A stretch of 64,000 bases of DNA from Rhizoclosmatium globosum (GCA_002104985.1 MCGO01000014.1:578501-642500), one strand, 5' to 3'; positions 32,323 through 43,768 are shown, numbered from the stretch's first letter. The notes: generated by a model not told the origin, from the letters alone. Translations and numbers: made by a program.

Positions 32323-34112
32323 ATGGCCATCCCATCCTTTGCACGACCAAGTACAGCCACTGTCGCGTCAACGGCTACTTCTATCTCTGTTTTGGAGAAA
32401 CTCAAAGGATGGCGTCCACGCTTCTTTATGCTCATGACTTTGTTTATTGCTGCGAGTAGCATCACGGTCGGAGTGCTCGGATGGTTCGTATTCTCGCAAA
32501 ATCAAAACATATTGTAGTCTAATAAACTCCTAGGCGTCTCACTCTCGATGCGGCAAAAAACAATATCGAAGACCTCGTCCGACAAATCCAAGACCTCGTT
32601 TCGAATCGCATCACAAGCTACATTGTCGATGAAGGCAGTCGATTGAGTGATTTTGTTGCGTTACAACAGGATTTGTTTAGGGTAGGCTTGAAATCTATTT
32701 TATCGTTGTCACTTATTGTTACACGAATTGCAAGAACAATGTCTTGAGTGCAGCCACCCCGGAACGTAAAAATCGAACTTTGCAGACTATGCTTTCGCTC
32801 TTGAATCGGAATCGACAGACTAGTGCGGATGTGTTCTATGTTACGTATCCTGCGGGTGAGATTACTGGATATACTTATAATTCGACAGGGGACTTGCAAA
32901 TGGTATGAACCTCTATTTTCTTCATCATTTAGTTTTACTTATAAGATATCTAGTGGACTCAGCAAGGTTTAACTGTCACGACTTGGACTTGCGACAGCGA
33001 TGGAATCCCTGTTGGGAATCCATACAGCGTCGTGACTGACGTCGGAGATGGGACTCCTCAAAATCCGGGAAATAATCGGCTGTTAAATTGGGGCCCTGGT
33101 GGGGCGGCGAAAGTTGACTTGGACTATTCGAGTGATAATGACACCGGAATATCGGTTACGTATCCTTGGAATGGAAGACTCTTCAAGACTACAGTTGGAC
33201 TGGCGTTTAATAAGGTGACTGGCGAGAAAGTTATTGTTGGAGGCGGTGAGTTGACTGCGTTATAAGAAAAGGTTGAGAAACTGACTTGGTTGTTTGCTAG
33301 ATTGGACTATGACCCTTCTATCGCAGCAGCTCGATAACATAAATGCAGCTATCCCGTACCCTCTCTTTATTGGTATTTTCGGTACAGCTGCGGGAAACTT
33401 GATTGCAAGTTCGCCGAGGGTTATCAATCTTAGCGTGGACAAGACACGAATGCTTGGACTCCATGAAATGAATAATAGCTTTGTTCATGACTTTGACGGA
33501 TATTTGAATGCTACATATGGAAACGGGTTAAGTGTTCAAGAGCAGCTGAACCTGCTTCGGGATAAACTCCGCGTATTTCAAGCAACGGATAAGAAACTCT
33601 ATGTTATAAGAAGTTTGCGAGGAGAAGATTGGATACTCCAGTTGAGTTTAATCGAATATTCGAATCAAGTGTTTGTTCAAGTGACGTATCTCGACATTGC
33701 TGCGTTTCAAAAAGAAGTTCAAAGCACAAGCGATAAAACTGGGTATACTATGTTGGGAATTATTGTTGCCTTTGTGGTTCTTGGTTGTCTCTTTGCGATT
33801 GTTATCACGCGACAACTCGGAGTTGTTGCGCGTCAGATTGATATGCTCAAGAATTTAAAGTTTAGCGAGGTGTTGGATAAAGATAGTGGTGTCAAAAGTC
33901 GTAGTTTTGTTTTTGAACTTGCGAAGCTGCAGGAGGCGTTTCATGAAATGGTTACGGTCTTTGCAAAAACTCTTAAAACTAGTCAAGGGCTGCAAAGAGG
34001 GCCGCAAGTTCATGGCGGTGCTGTTGGAACGGGGTCTGTGAATTCAATTCAGGCGTCTCAGAATTTGAATGTTGGAACTGGGTCGAAGAGGGAGACTGGG
34101 TCAGTGGTTTAA
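32323..34112 (+). CDS. Cache-like sensor protein, tandem copy 3 (intact)
   Basis: Exons 32323-32483, 32534-32681, 32735-32902, 32954-33245 and 33301-34112, all GT-AG and in frame, give about 526 residues. Order: MAIPSFARPSTATVAS, the WRPRFF box, membrane helix (LMTLFIAASSITVGVLGW), then an extracellular part with helix LDAAKNNIEDLVRQIQ. Sensor strands follow: TYPAGEITGYTYNSTG, PGNNRLLNWGPGG, PLFIGIFGTAAGNLIAS. The second helix is MLGIIVAFVVLGCLFAIVI; the linker is KFSEVLDKDSGVKSRSF and the coiled coil LAKLQEAFHEMVTVFAKTL. No kinase, cyclase or methyl-accepting domain follows; the tail is Gly/Ser/Gln-rich. A ligand sensor that signals through a partner is the likely reading. Confidence 0.8.
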
Positions 34113-34374
34113 TTCTTTATGGAAATAAATCTTGATTTTTTTTTTTTTGTGGATTGAGGGATCCGAGTATTTTGTTTACTGAGCCAGAAAATGAATATTT
34201 GAACCTTCACACAATCCTCCTTTGTTCACTTTTGTAACTTCAAAACGACACAAAGGATCGTCGGAGGCTCGGAGCTATGTGACAATGAAGAAATTTCAGC
34301 AATGCAATTCTGTGAATACACAATGGCTTTTATCCCCACATTCGCACAGACCAAAAAAATTATTGCAAAAAAGG

Positions 34375-36115
34375 ATGACTGTTCCGTCAGCTGTCAGACA
34401 AAGCTCTGCCACTATCGCCTCCACGGCTACCACTGAATCAGTTGTCAAGAAGATTCAAGGATGGCGTCCACGCTTCTTTATGCTTATAACTCTTTTCATT
34501 GCTGCCAGCAGTATTACTGTCGGGGTTCTTGGATGGTATATATTCGTTTTAAGTACCTTTTATAGCTAAAGATATTAAGGCGACTGACATTGAACGCTGC
34601 AAAAAAGAATATAACGGACTTAGTGGAACAGGTCGAAAATTTGATTAGTGACCGCATCTCGGCTTATATTATGGATGAGAGCATCCGTTTGACTGATTTT
34701 GTTGATATGCAACAAGAGCTATTCAGGGTATGTTTTGGCACAATGCTTCGTCTGTCTAACATAGCATTTAGTCAAACCAGTTGAGCGCTGCGACACCTGA
34801 AAGAAAGAACAAGACAATGAGACAAATGTTAACTCTTTTGAATCATCACCGAGACACAAGTGTGGATATTTTCTATGTAACGGTTCCCGAAGGTGAAGTG
34901 AACGGTTATGCTTATACTGCTGATGGAACATTGCAACTGGTTGGTTATATCTTGATATAGAGCCTTTTCTGACTGACTCTATACTAGTGGGACCAAACAG
35001 GCTTAACATTAAGTGTTTATAATTGCGATAAAAAGGGAAATCCACTGGGCAGCCCCGTCAGTGTCACCACTGATGAAGGCAACAAGACTCCACAAAATCC
35101 TGGAAACAACCACACCTTGGACTATGGTATCGGTGGAATTTCTGCAACGAACTTGAATTACTCTGATCCTAACTCGACTGGTATGTCAAAGATCAGACCT
35201 TGGGGCGGACGTATTTTCAAGACCAATGTCGGCGTTGCTATTAATGAAGTGACCAACGAGCAAGTTGTTGTCGGAGCAGGTATGATTTTTTTTTCGTTTA
35301 ATGACTCTTATGTTTTATTTGGTGTAGACTTGTCAATGGGCTTTCTGTCCAAGCAATTAAGCGAGATTTCTAAAGAGATTCCACCCCCTCTATTTGTTGG
35401 TGTTATTGGAGCGGTGTCGGGTCGAATGATTGCTAGCTCACCCGCAGTCAATCTTTTAAATGCAGAAAAGACGAGAATGCTAGACGCCTGGGAACTAGAC
35501 AGCGTTCACATCGCAGACTTTACTGGCTATCTCAACGAAACGTACGGCACACAAATGGGATTCGTTGCCAAGATGCAGCTCCTAGCATTGGAGTTGAACG
35601 CTATGCAAGAAGACGGCGGCTCTCGCTTTTCTTACAGATCTGTGGGCGGCGTTGATTGGATCCTCAAAGTGAAATCTATACCATACGGAGGGAAGACTTT
35701 GATGCTTCTGACGTATATGGACTTGCAAGCGTTTCAAAAGCAGGTGCAAGAGACAAGTGATAAGACTGGATTTGCGATGCTGGGTATAATTGTCGCTTTT
35801 GTTACTCTTGGTTGCTTGTTCGCGTTGGTTATAACAAGACAGCTCGGCGTAGTTGCACGGCAAATCGATATGCTGAAAAGCTTAAAATTCAGCGAAGTTC
35901 TGGACAAAGAAAGTGGAGTCAAGAGCCGAAGTTTCGTGTTTGAACTCGCGAAGCTTCAAGAAGCTTTCCATGAAATGGTCACTGTTTTCGCCAAGACTTT
36001 GAAGACCAACCAGAATATCCAAAAGGGCCCTGTTATGTCGGCAAACTCCATTCAAGCATCACAAAATTTGAATGTCGGAACAACTTCGGAAAGGAAACTT
36101 AGTGCTAATGTTTAA
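34375..36115 (+). CDS. Cache-like sensor protein, tandem copy 4 (intact)
   Basis: Exons 34375-34535, 34580-34727, 34772-34939, 34988-35279 and 35328-36115. The last intron is open in frame, so its retention would add residues without a stop. The frame is open upstream to 34222, but the ATG at 34375 (MTVPSAVRQSSATIAS) lines up with the other copies. The ectodomain of about 330 residues lies between the two helices and contains LFRSNQLSAATPERKNKTM, PGNNHTLDYGIGG, NEVTNEQVVVGAG, PLFVGVIGAVSGRMIASSP and VGGVDWILKVKSIPYGG. This layout resembles double-Cache chemosensors, which bind small molecules outside the cell. The cytosolic end has only a coiled coil. Ligand and partner are unknown. Confidence 0.82.
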
Positions 36116-36256
36116 TGTTTTGAAGCTCTTTTCTTTACGCTTTTTACTGGGTTTATCAACCGAATAAAAATGTTTGAGTTGACAATATTCACAATGGGAT
36201 TGACGTCGTTATGGGATGACAACCTTTGTTTCTTGTTGAAAAATTCTTTCGTTCCA

Positions 36257-37940
36257 ATGCCTTTCGCATCTTCGAGCAACGCGAGTGTAACTACGCGGGC
36301 TTCAGCTGAAACATCTGTTTCGGTTGTTAACAAACTGGGTGGTTATCGACCTCGCTTCTTTATGCTTATGATCTTGGTTATTGCTGCAAGTAGCGTTACA
36401 GTAGGCGTTATTGGATGGTGAGTGCTTTACACTTGGGAAAACTAGAATTGACGATTTGTTTTGTAGGCAACTTACTCTGGCAGCTGCGAAAGAAAACATA
36501 TCTGCGTTGGTTGGGGACATAGAGGGAGTTATAAGCAATAGAATAGAAACCTATGTCAAAGACGAAAGTTCAAGACTACTGGACTTGGTGAAATTCCAGC
36601 AAGATATGTTTCGTGTATGATGCTGTTGTACAAAACTCTTTTAAAACTAGCTTACATAGGAAAACAAATTCAGTGCCCTGACACCTTCTCGAAAAAACAA
36701 CACGATGCAAGAAATGCTATTATTGTTGAATCACAATAAAGAAACCGCTGTAGACGTATTTTACGTCACGTATCCTGCTGGAGAAATGTCTGGCTACACA
36801 TATAATGCCACAGGGTTTTTACAAATGGTAGGTACTCAACTTCATTGATGATAGCTAACTCCAGAGAAGTGGGTTCAAGAAAGCCACAATCTTCGAACTT
36901 ATCTCTGCGATGACGTGGGATCCTCTATTGGAGAACCTCTCACAATATCAAATAATCCAGGCGATGGAACGGTTAAGAATCCTGGAAACAACTACACGCT
37001 GATTTTTGGACCAAATGGATCCTCTGGAGCTAATTTAGACTATTCTAATGTTAATTCTTTGGGGGTGTCATATGCACGACTATCTAATCAGCGAATTTTT
37101 AAAGCAACTCTTGGATTTACTATGAATCCAGTGACAGGCGAGAAAGTGATTGTTGGTGCTGGTATGTAATTGTTTGATTTTGGCATTAATTTTGTGCACT
37201 AAAATCACTGTTCAGATTTGACAATGACGTTCCTATCACAGCAGCTAACCAAAATCAGCGGAGACATACCATACCCATTGTTCATTGGAGTCTTCGGACC
37301 ATCTGGAAAATTGATTGCAAGTTCGCCAAAGCTAAACTTATTCAATGAAAACAAAACACGAATTTTGGGGGTTTGGGACCTGGATAATCAACATATTCTT
37401 GACTTTGCTGGTTATCTTAATGCAACATATGGTCCCATGTCAGGATTCTTATCCCAAAGCCGTGCTCTTATTCGAGATATTGATGCTATGAATGGCAAAT
37501 TGATCATGACGAGAACTTTTCTGGGAACTGACTGGTTGTTGCAAGTGGACAATATTGAATATTACAATCAAGTCCTCGTTCTAATCACGTACATGGATCT
37601 TCACGCATTTGAAAAAAAAGTAAGGGAGACTAGCGAGAGAACAGGATTTGCTATGTTGGGTATAATTCTGGCATTTGTTTGTGGGGGCTGTCTTTTTGCT
37701 GTCGTCATAACTAAACAGTTAGACTTGGTCGCAAAACAGATTGACTTGTTGAAAAATCTGAAGTTTAATGAGGTTTTGGATAAGAACAGTGGATTGAAAG
37801 GTCGGAGTTTCGTTTTGGAGCTGGCAAAGTTACAGGAGGCATTCCACGAAATGGTGACCGTGTTTGCCAAAACTCTGAAAACTAGCCAAAGTTTGCAAAA
37901 AGGTCCAGCTATGACAGTGCAAAAGTCTCAACAGCAGTAA
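36257..37940 (+). CDS. Cache-like sensor protein, tandem copy 5 (intact)
   Basis: Exons 36257-36417, 36467-36614, 36660-36827, 36867-37161 and 37216-37940. In-frame ATGs also exist at 36170 and 36194; 36257 (MPFASSSNASVTTRAS) matches the family start. The same domain order is kept: helix LMILVIAASSVTVGVIGW, ectodomain with YPAGEMSGYTYNATG, PGNNYTLIFGPNG and PLFIGVFGPSGKLIASSP, then helix MLGIILAFVCGGCLFAVVI and LAKLQEAFHEMVTVFAKTL. The ligand-side loop after the first sensor strand is the most divergent part (KWVQESHNLRTYLCDD in place of the WTQQGLTVTTWTCDS type). This suggests altered ligand preference. The tail ends in TVQKSQQQ. Confidence 0.8.
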
Positions 37941-38048
37941 GACGCAACCTAATTTAATTTTACATCCCAACAATAAAACGCCATTGTCTCATTCGTTATC
38001 GTGTGTTTTCCATTGTATAAGAAACTGCTCTTCAAAACCCTCGCAGGA

Positions 38049-39889
38049 ATGAGTTCCAGTCAAAATCCACGAGCAAGCACAGCAACACAAGCTTCTACCG
38101 CCACAACGGCATCGGTAGTTAAAAAACTTAAAGGATTTAGACCTCGATTCTTTATGCTGATGGTTCTTTTCATCGCTGTGAGTGCGATCACTGTAGGTGT
38201 ATTGGGATGGTGAGTTTTGGAAGGCTTTTTCATTCAAGTGTAATATTGTTCCTAGGAGACTGACTCTCGCAGCAGCGAAAGACAATATTGAAGAACTGAT
38301 CAAGGAGTTGGAAGACCTTATATCAAACCAAGTCTTGACATTTGTATTGGAAGAAGCTGAAAGACTGTCAGAGCTTGTTCAACTGCAAGCGGATCATTTT
38401 CGTGTATACGCTCGTCTGCCTCTTCATTCTAGCTGATAAAATATATAGACAGGGAAATGGACTGTTTCCAGCCCGGACCGTGCAAATGAAACAATGTCGA
38501 ATATGCTAACTCTCTTAAAACATTATCGGGGCACAACAATGGTATATTTTTAACAAAGTGATATAGAAAGATTCATTGTCGCAATCAGGATATTTTCTAT
38601 TTTACATATCCAGCGGGCTTGATTTTTGGCTACATTTACTCACAGAACAAAACGCTGCAAAAGGTTTGTTATTATCAAAAAATGTTATTTGAGCATTAAT
38701 TCCTTTCTAGTGGACCCAACAAGATATGACGATCTACACTTGGAATTGTGATGAAATTGGAAATGTAGTTGATTTATTTGACACTTTTACTGTGCCAAGC
38801 GGAGGAACTCCTCAGACTGCTGGAAATAATAATACTTTGGATTATGCACCTGGAGGCTCGGCAAACGCAAATCTTGATTATTCTAATAATACAGCAACAG
38901 CAGTTACAACAATTCACACAGGGGAGCATGAACTTTTTAAAACTACTCTCGCTGTGGCAAAGAACCCGTACACTAATGAAAAGGTTATAGTTGGAGCAGG
39001 TGTGTTTCTTCTTCGTAGGTTTCGGTTATAACCAAAAACAGATTGGACAGTTGCATTTCTTTCCACTCAACTCGACGAAATCAACGCAGCAGTGCCGTAT
39101 CCCCTTTTTATCGGACTTATTGAATCATCTACTGGCCATATTGTTGCAGCTTCTCCAAAAACAGAAGTTACGTCCTCTGATGGCGCGTTGATTACTATTG
39201 AAGAGAGCAAAAACGCTTTCTTCCACGATTTTACTAACTACGTCTTTGAATTAAGTCCAGGGCCGCATAACGTTTCTACCAAACTCATTCAGTTAGGAAG
39301 GCATCTTGATACCGACTATATAGGCTCAAAAAACTTGTACGCTAAACGTACAGTAGGAGGAAGTGAATGGATGCTACAAACAAATACCATAACGTACGCC
39401 GGACAGATCACAATACAAGCTATTTACATGAAAATATCTTCATTTGAGGAGAAAGTCCAGACAACATCCTCCAAGACTGGATTTTCAATGATTGGAATCA
39501 TTCTCGGATTCTTGATTCTTGGTGTTCTGTTTTCTGTCACAATCACACGACAACTTGATTTAGTTGCCAGACAAATCAACTTACTAAAAAATCTCAAGTT
39601 CAATGAAGTACTGGATAAAGACAGTGGTGTGAAAGGGCGCAGTTTCGTCTTTGAATTGGCCAAGTTGCAGGAAGCGTTTCATGAAATGGTGACGGTATTT
39701 GCCAAGACCTTAAAAATGAGTCAAAGTCTTCAACGAGGTACCCAGCTGTATAGAGGAGGAGCGACGTCTGGGGCCTTGACCGGAGGTGGATCGACGTCTC
39801 TTCAACAGCTTCCTGGCGTGGGAACTAACTCCAATAACCATATTCAGTCGGGAAATTACGTAAATCCGGCTTCTCGTGACAAGGCGTAA
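38049..39889 (+). CDS. Cache-like sensor protein, tandem copy 6 (intact, extra intron)
   Basis: Exons 38049-38209, 38256-38403, 38449-38541, 38589-38663, 38711-38999 and 39042-39889. It has one more intron than its siblings, within the segment that is a single third exon in copies 3-5. Sequence order is the same (FRPRFFMLMVLFIAVSAITV, ectodomain, MIGIILGFLILGVLFSVTI, LAKLQEAFHEMVTVFAKTL). It is the most divergent copy: the sensor core reads YPAGLIFGYIYSQNK and LEIIGLIESSTGHIVAAS-type strands (PLFIGLIESSTGHIVAASP). A longer Gly/Ser-rich tail ends in NPASRDKA. The tail-proximal linker is nearly identical to the other copies, so the output partner is probably shared. Confidence 0.78.
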
Positions 39890-40030
39890 TTTCTTGTACG
39901 TTTCATGCTTCATTCAATCAAGTACTCCAGTCTGAATTCCAACGGCGCAATTTTCAATGTTTTCATCCATTTTTTTTTATCAGATTTGTCCCTTTGTCTG
40001 TTTGTTGTTCATTGTTGGAATGAAAATCTA

Positions 40031-41008
40031 ATGAGTTTTGTTCTCACCACCGTGACATTCCAAGAGGCGCAAATACTTGCCATTCTTGGAGGTTTAGGCC
40101 TAGTATTTCCAACTTCCTGTCTTATATTTCATATTGTGTATATTATTACCGTTGATGGTGCTTCAAAGGATGGCCAATCCTTCACAACTCGACTTCTACA
40201 AACCTTCAATCTTAACCTCCTCGTATATTCTTTATCTATGATGGGCCTCTATGTCTCTTTTCTTGTGCAAGTACACGCTTTAGAGAACCCTAATTTACCG
40301 TGGATATTGCAAGCTGTGAACGATTTACTGGTCGCGATGGCAGAGTGCTCGTTCATACATTACAGCGCGGCCCGTGGCTTAAAAATTGTAAAAAGATTGT
40401 ATCCGAGTGTGTCGAAAGTATTGGAGAGGTTTTTGCGAGTGATGCCATTTATTGTGTTTGCACCTGTTCTACCAGCAACCATTGACGCGATTTTGTTGCT
40501 TTGGCCTGAACGTTTATCCGATACTGTTCCTATTATTAGTATTGTGGAGCAAGTTCTTTCTTGTATCGCTCTGTTGGCGACGTTCGTCTTCGATTCGATT
40601 TTGATGGCTAGTTATTCCAAGTTTATATGGACGATGCAAGTCGATTTGAAGGGAGACGCAGACCCTAGTTTTCCTTTTGTGGCGCGATTTGGATGCTGTA
40701 GTGGAGTGTCTATATTTTTGGGGCTGAGTTTATACGTCGTGGCTATTGCAGCTGGTTTGACAGGGTTTTGGTTTCAACTTGTCATGTGGCTCACGTACAC
40801 TATTAGCACATGTGTACTTGTTTTCCTCATTTGGATGAAAGTTGCAATCAGAGGCGTCAAGTTGAGGAGTAGTATGCTGACAGGAAATAGTTATCCAAGC
40901 AAACGCGTTGGGGCTTCTGCTGTGGATAAAAGTACCGGAACTCCTTCCACGCATGCTGTCAAGACGTCTGCTATAAATCAAAGCGTAAAGAATGAGTCAA
41001 TTTGCTGA
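40031..41008 (+). CDS. Seven-transmembrane protein, tandem copy 1
   Basis: Intronless, about 325 residues from the ATG at 40031 (MSFVLTTVTFQEAQIL). The frame is open from 39905, but this start aligns with the next copy. Seven hydrophobic segments: ILGGLGLVFPTSCLIFHIVY, LNLLVYSLSMMGLYVSFLVQ, ILQAVNDLLVAMAECSFI, VMPFIVFAPVLPATIDAILL, VEQVLSCIALLATFVFDSIL, SIFLGLSLYVVAIAAGLTGF and MWLTYTISTCVLVFLIWM. A Ser/Thr-rich tail follows. Conserved with its two neighbours are QPFNLNLL-type, YSASRGL-type and AGLTGFW-type blocks. Receptor-like topology; no classical GPCR motif (DRY, NPxxY) is seen. Confidence 0.78.
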   Translation: MSFVLTTVTFQEAQILAILGGLGLVFPTSCLIFHIVYIITVDGASKDGQSFTTRLLQTFNLNLLVYSLSMMGLYVSFLVQVHALENPNLPWILQAVNDLLVAMAECSFIHYSAARGLKIVKRLYPSVSKVLERFLRVMPFIVFAPVLPATIDAILLLWPERLSDTVPIISIVEQVLSCIALLATFVFDSILMASYSKFIWTMQVDLKGDADPSFPFVARFGCCSGVSIFLGLSLYVVAIAAGLTGFWFQLVMWLTYTISTCVLVFLIWMKVAIRGVKLRSSMLTGNSYPSKRVGASAVDKSTGTPSTHAVKTSAINQSVKNESIC

Positions 41009-41147
41009 AACGATTTTCATAAATAAAGGGACAAAAATGATTGAGGACTGTATTCTAATCATCGGGCTGCTGACCAAAATCTCTTTGTTTACATTACGTA
41101 TTTGATTCCATTGTTCACCCACCCTTTGTTGTAGAAAATCTCGGTCA

Positions 41148-42140
41148 ATGAGCTTCGTCCCAACTGCGTTATCAACCCAAGAAGCCCAAATCCTTGATGG
41201 CTTAGGAGGAGTAGGACTTATTTTTTCGATTTCTTGTCTCATATTCCACTTTGGGTACATCATCGCCGTCGAAAATCCAGAAAAGGGCGGCATTGGCTTC
41301 GGCACCCTCCTTTTTCAACCATTTAACCTCAACCTGTTTTTATACTCGCTCTCTTCGATTGGCTTATTTATATCGTTCCTTGGTCAAGTACAATTCCCGT
41401 TGAGTCCGACACTTCCTTGGATCTTGCAGGCTGTAAACGATCTGCTCGTCGCGATGGCGGAATATTCGTTCATACAGTACAGTGCTTCTCGTGGGTTGAG
41501 CATCGTAAAGCGGGCGTACCCCAGTTTGGCGCTCAGTCTTGATCGATTTATGAAGGTTATGCCTTTCATCGTGTTCGCGCCAGTTATTCCCGCAACTATC
41601 GATGCTGTTCTACAAGCGTGGAATGGAAGTGTCGGAAACGTTGTTGCGATTGTGAGTCCAATTGAAATGGTGTTATCGTGTATTGCGCTAGCGGTGACAT
41701 ACGTCTTTGACGCGGTGATGATGGCAGGCTTTTCAAAATTTATAATGATTATTCAAGCGACACTTGGAAGTGAATCTGATGCTAGTTATCCATTGGTCGC
41801 ACGGTTTGGGTGCTATGCAGGTGGTGCATTTTTTCTGGGGTTGACTTCTTATGTCATTGCCATTGCGGCGGGTCTAACAGGGTTTTGGTACAATTTTGTC
41901 ATGTGGTTCGCGTATTTTATAGCAACGTGGGTGCTCGTTTTTTTGATTTGGATGAAGGTTGCCATTCGAGGGGTGAAAAGGGGCAGTATTTCGGCTGGAA
42001 GTGGACCCACCAAGCGCCGCGGCACGGGAACGGCAGGCAAAAGTGGAGGAGTTCCATCGATAAATGCCATCCAGAATTCCGATACCATTCAAAGTGTTAA
42101 AAGCTCGGGTCCAAATCTTCGAAATGGATCTATAGTATGA
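41148..42140 (+). CDS. Seven-transmembrane protein, tandem copy 2
   Basis: Intronless, 330 residues, starting MSFVPTALSTQEAQIL. It matches copy 1 along its length: LFQPFNLNLFLYSLSSIG, WILQAVNDLLVAMAEYSFI, YSASRGLSIVKRAYPSL, MPFIVFAPVIPATIDAVL, VLSCIALAVTYVFDAVMMAG and AIAAGLTGFWYNFVMWFAY. The C-terminus is Gly/Ser/Lys-rich (AGSGPTKRRGTGTAGKSGG). Head-to-tail arrangement with about 140 bp between genes fits recent tandem duplication. The conserved YSASRGL and ARFGC stretches on the predicted cytosolic side could contact a G protein or other partner; this is inference. Confidence 0.78.
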   Translation: MSFVPTALSTQEAQILDGLGGVGLIFSISCLIFHFGYIIAVENPEKGGIGFGTLLFQPFNLNLFLYSLSSIGLFISFLGQVQFPLSPTLPWILQAVNDLLVAMAEYSFIQYSASRGLSIVKRAYPSLALSLDRFMKVMPFIVFAPVIPATIDAVLQAWNGSVGNVVAIVSPIEMVLSCIALAVTYVFDAVMMAGFSKFIMIIQATLGSESDASYPLVARFGCYAGGAFFLGLTSYVIAIAAGLTGFWYNFVMWFAYFIATWVLVFLIWMKVAIRGVKRGSISAGSGPTKRRGTGTAGKSGGVPSINAIQNSDTIQSVKSSGPNLRNGSIV

Positions 42141-42284
42141 CATTTTATTTTTACTCTTTCCCCTTATTTAATTTCAAGTTCATATTTTGAAAAAGTTTAA
42201 GTTACAAGCATGAACGGTCTTGCATTCCTTTGTTTCGATTTCCTTTGTTTCGCATTGTTTTTGAGAACCACTCCCACGGCATCC

Positions 42285-43331
42285 ATGAATTCTACAACAG
42301 GCACACTGACTTTTGAGGAAGAACAAAATCTTTTAATAGGCCTCGGGGCAATTGGAATCATCACCACTATTTCAGCCTTTATATACCACGTCACTTACGT
42401 CCTTCATTTTGAAACATATCTGAAGGATGGCACATACAAACTCAAGAAACTATGGCAACCCTTCAACTTAAACCTTCTTGTAATGGCGATTTCCATGCTT
42501 GGTTATTATGTCACGTTTATCATTGGCCTTGAGTTTCCGAATGACACGAATCTTCAGATCCTTTTACTCGCCATTAATGACTTTTTGATTGCTACCACTG
42601 AATATTGTTATATTCGATATAGTGCGAGTCGTGGGTTGGGTATCATTACCAGGGCGTATCCGGGAATCGCGACAACTCTGAAATACTTTTTGAAGGTTGT
42701 TCCGTTCTTATTGTACGCGCAGGTTTTTCCTGCGACGATTGACGCGGCGTTACGGGTTTCTGGTCGCGAGGGAGTTGGAGCTGTTGCGGATGTTATGTGT
42801 ATTGCTGAGCAGGTGTTTAGCTGTGTTGCGGCTTCGGCGACATTCTTTTTTGATTCTGTGTTCATGGCTGGTTTCTCGCGGTTTATCTTTGGGATTCAGA
42901 ATGAATTGAAAGAGGAGATGGATCCTACTTTTTTGGTTATTGCAAAGTTTGGGGTGTTGAGTTCCATGGCGATATTTATGGCGCTTGGTTTCTATGTTGC
43001 AGTGCTTGCGGCGGGGGTTACGGGGTTTTGGTATAATGTTGGTATATGGTGTGCATATTTCATGACGACCGTTGTACTTGTATTGTTGATTGGGATGAAG
43101 ATTTCGATACGGATTGTTGCACAGAGTGTCACTGGGGGCGGTAGTGACCCAAGTAAGAGAGCAACGGTGGGTATGGGGAAGAGCACAGTGTCTGGAACGG
43201 TTGGTAAAACGAAGAATGGGTCTGTGTTAAGCGTTCTGTGTCAAAATTCTAGTCGAAATTCTCAACTGCCATCTGCTGTTGGCACTTCAACAGGACAACC
43301 CTCTGGAATGACTTTGAAGCCAGGGTACTGA
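42285..43331 (+). CDS. Seven-transmembrane protein, tandem copy 3
   Basis: Intronless, 348 residues from the ATG at 42285 (MNSTTGTLTFEEEQNL), which aligns with the other copies. An in-frame ATG at 42210 would add a hydrophobic leader (MNGLAFLCFDFLCFALFL) that could act as a signal peptide. The family blocks are present: LWQPFNLNLLVMAISMLG, LLAINDFLIATTEYCYIRYS, ASRGLGIITRAYPG, VVPFLLYAQVFPATIDAAL, EQVFSCVAASATFFFDSVF and AAGVTGFWYNVGIWCAYF. It is the most divergent of the three, and its tail is longer and Ser/Gly-rich (KSTVSGTVGKTKNGS). Confidence 0.76.
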   Translation: MNSTTGTLTFEEEQNLLIGLGAIGIITTISAFIYHVTYVLHFETYLKDGTYKLKKLWQPFNLNLLVMAISMLGYYVTFIIGLEFPNDTNLQILLLAINDFLIATTEYCYIRYSASRGLGIITRAYPGIATTLKYFLKVVPFLLYAQVFPATIDAALRVSGREGVGAVADVMCIAEQVFSCVAASATFFFDSVFMAGFSRFIFGIQNELKEEMDPTFLVIAKFGVLSSMAIFMALGFYVAVLAAGVTGFWYNVGIWCAYFMTTVVLVLLIGMKISIRIVAQSVTGGGSDPSKRATVGMGKSTVSGTVGKTKNGSVLSVLCQNSSRNSQLPSAVGTSTGQPSGMTLKPGY

Positions 43332-43384
43332 TTAATTATATGGAGCAACAATATCATCTCCATCTTCAATAAAGTTATAAAGTT

Positions 43385-43768
43385 TTATTGAATTACGATA
43401 TCGATCGGTGACCATCGGTTCCGCTTTCTATCAGACTCTAACTTGACCGTCTTGATTGGTTGATTCTCCTTTGAATAATTATCTCCGTGCATCAGGACTG
43501 TCCAGAGTCCATGTACAGTGACGCCATCTTCGCGCATGATTCTTCGCACACAGTGGAGAAGGATCAGCCATGACAGAATTAACAGGCATCGAGAGAGTAT
43601 TTGAATTTCAGAGTATGTATCTGGGTCGGTATCGGCGATGATGAGGTATGGATCCATTGTAGTTGGAATTGATGGCGAAGTTGTGTTGGATGCAAAAGCC
43701 GAGAGTAAGAAGGATATGGTTTGGAGAAGGAGAGCTGATGTTATTTGAAGTTTTGTCTTGTCAATCAT
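43385..43768 (-). CDS. Hypothetical protein with one or two membrane segments
   Basis: An ORF of about 127 codons from the ATG at 43768 (MIDKTKLQITSALLLQ). Hydrophobic stretches LLLQTISFLLSAFAS and LSRCLLILSWLILLHCV could be a signal/membrane anchor and one helix. The rest is polar (SKENQPIKTVKLESD). No family is recognised. It converges on the 7TM array and lies 140 bp from the 3' end of HSC20. Coding status is moderate. Confidence 0.4.
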   Translation of the reverse strand: MIDKTKLQITSALLLQTISFLLSAFASNTTSPSIPTTMDPYLIIADTDPDTYSEIQILSRCLLILSWLILLHCVRRIMREDGVTVHGLWTVLMHGDNYSKENQPIKTVKLESDRKRNRWSPIDIVIQ

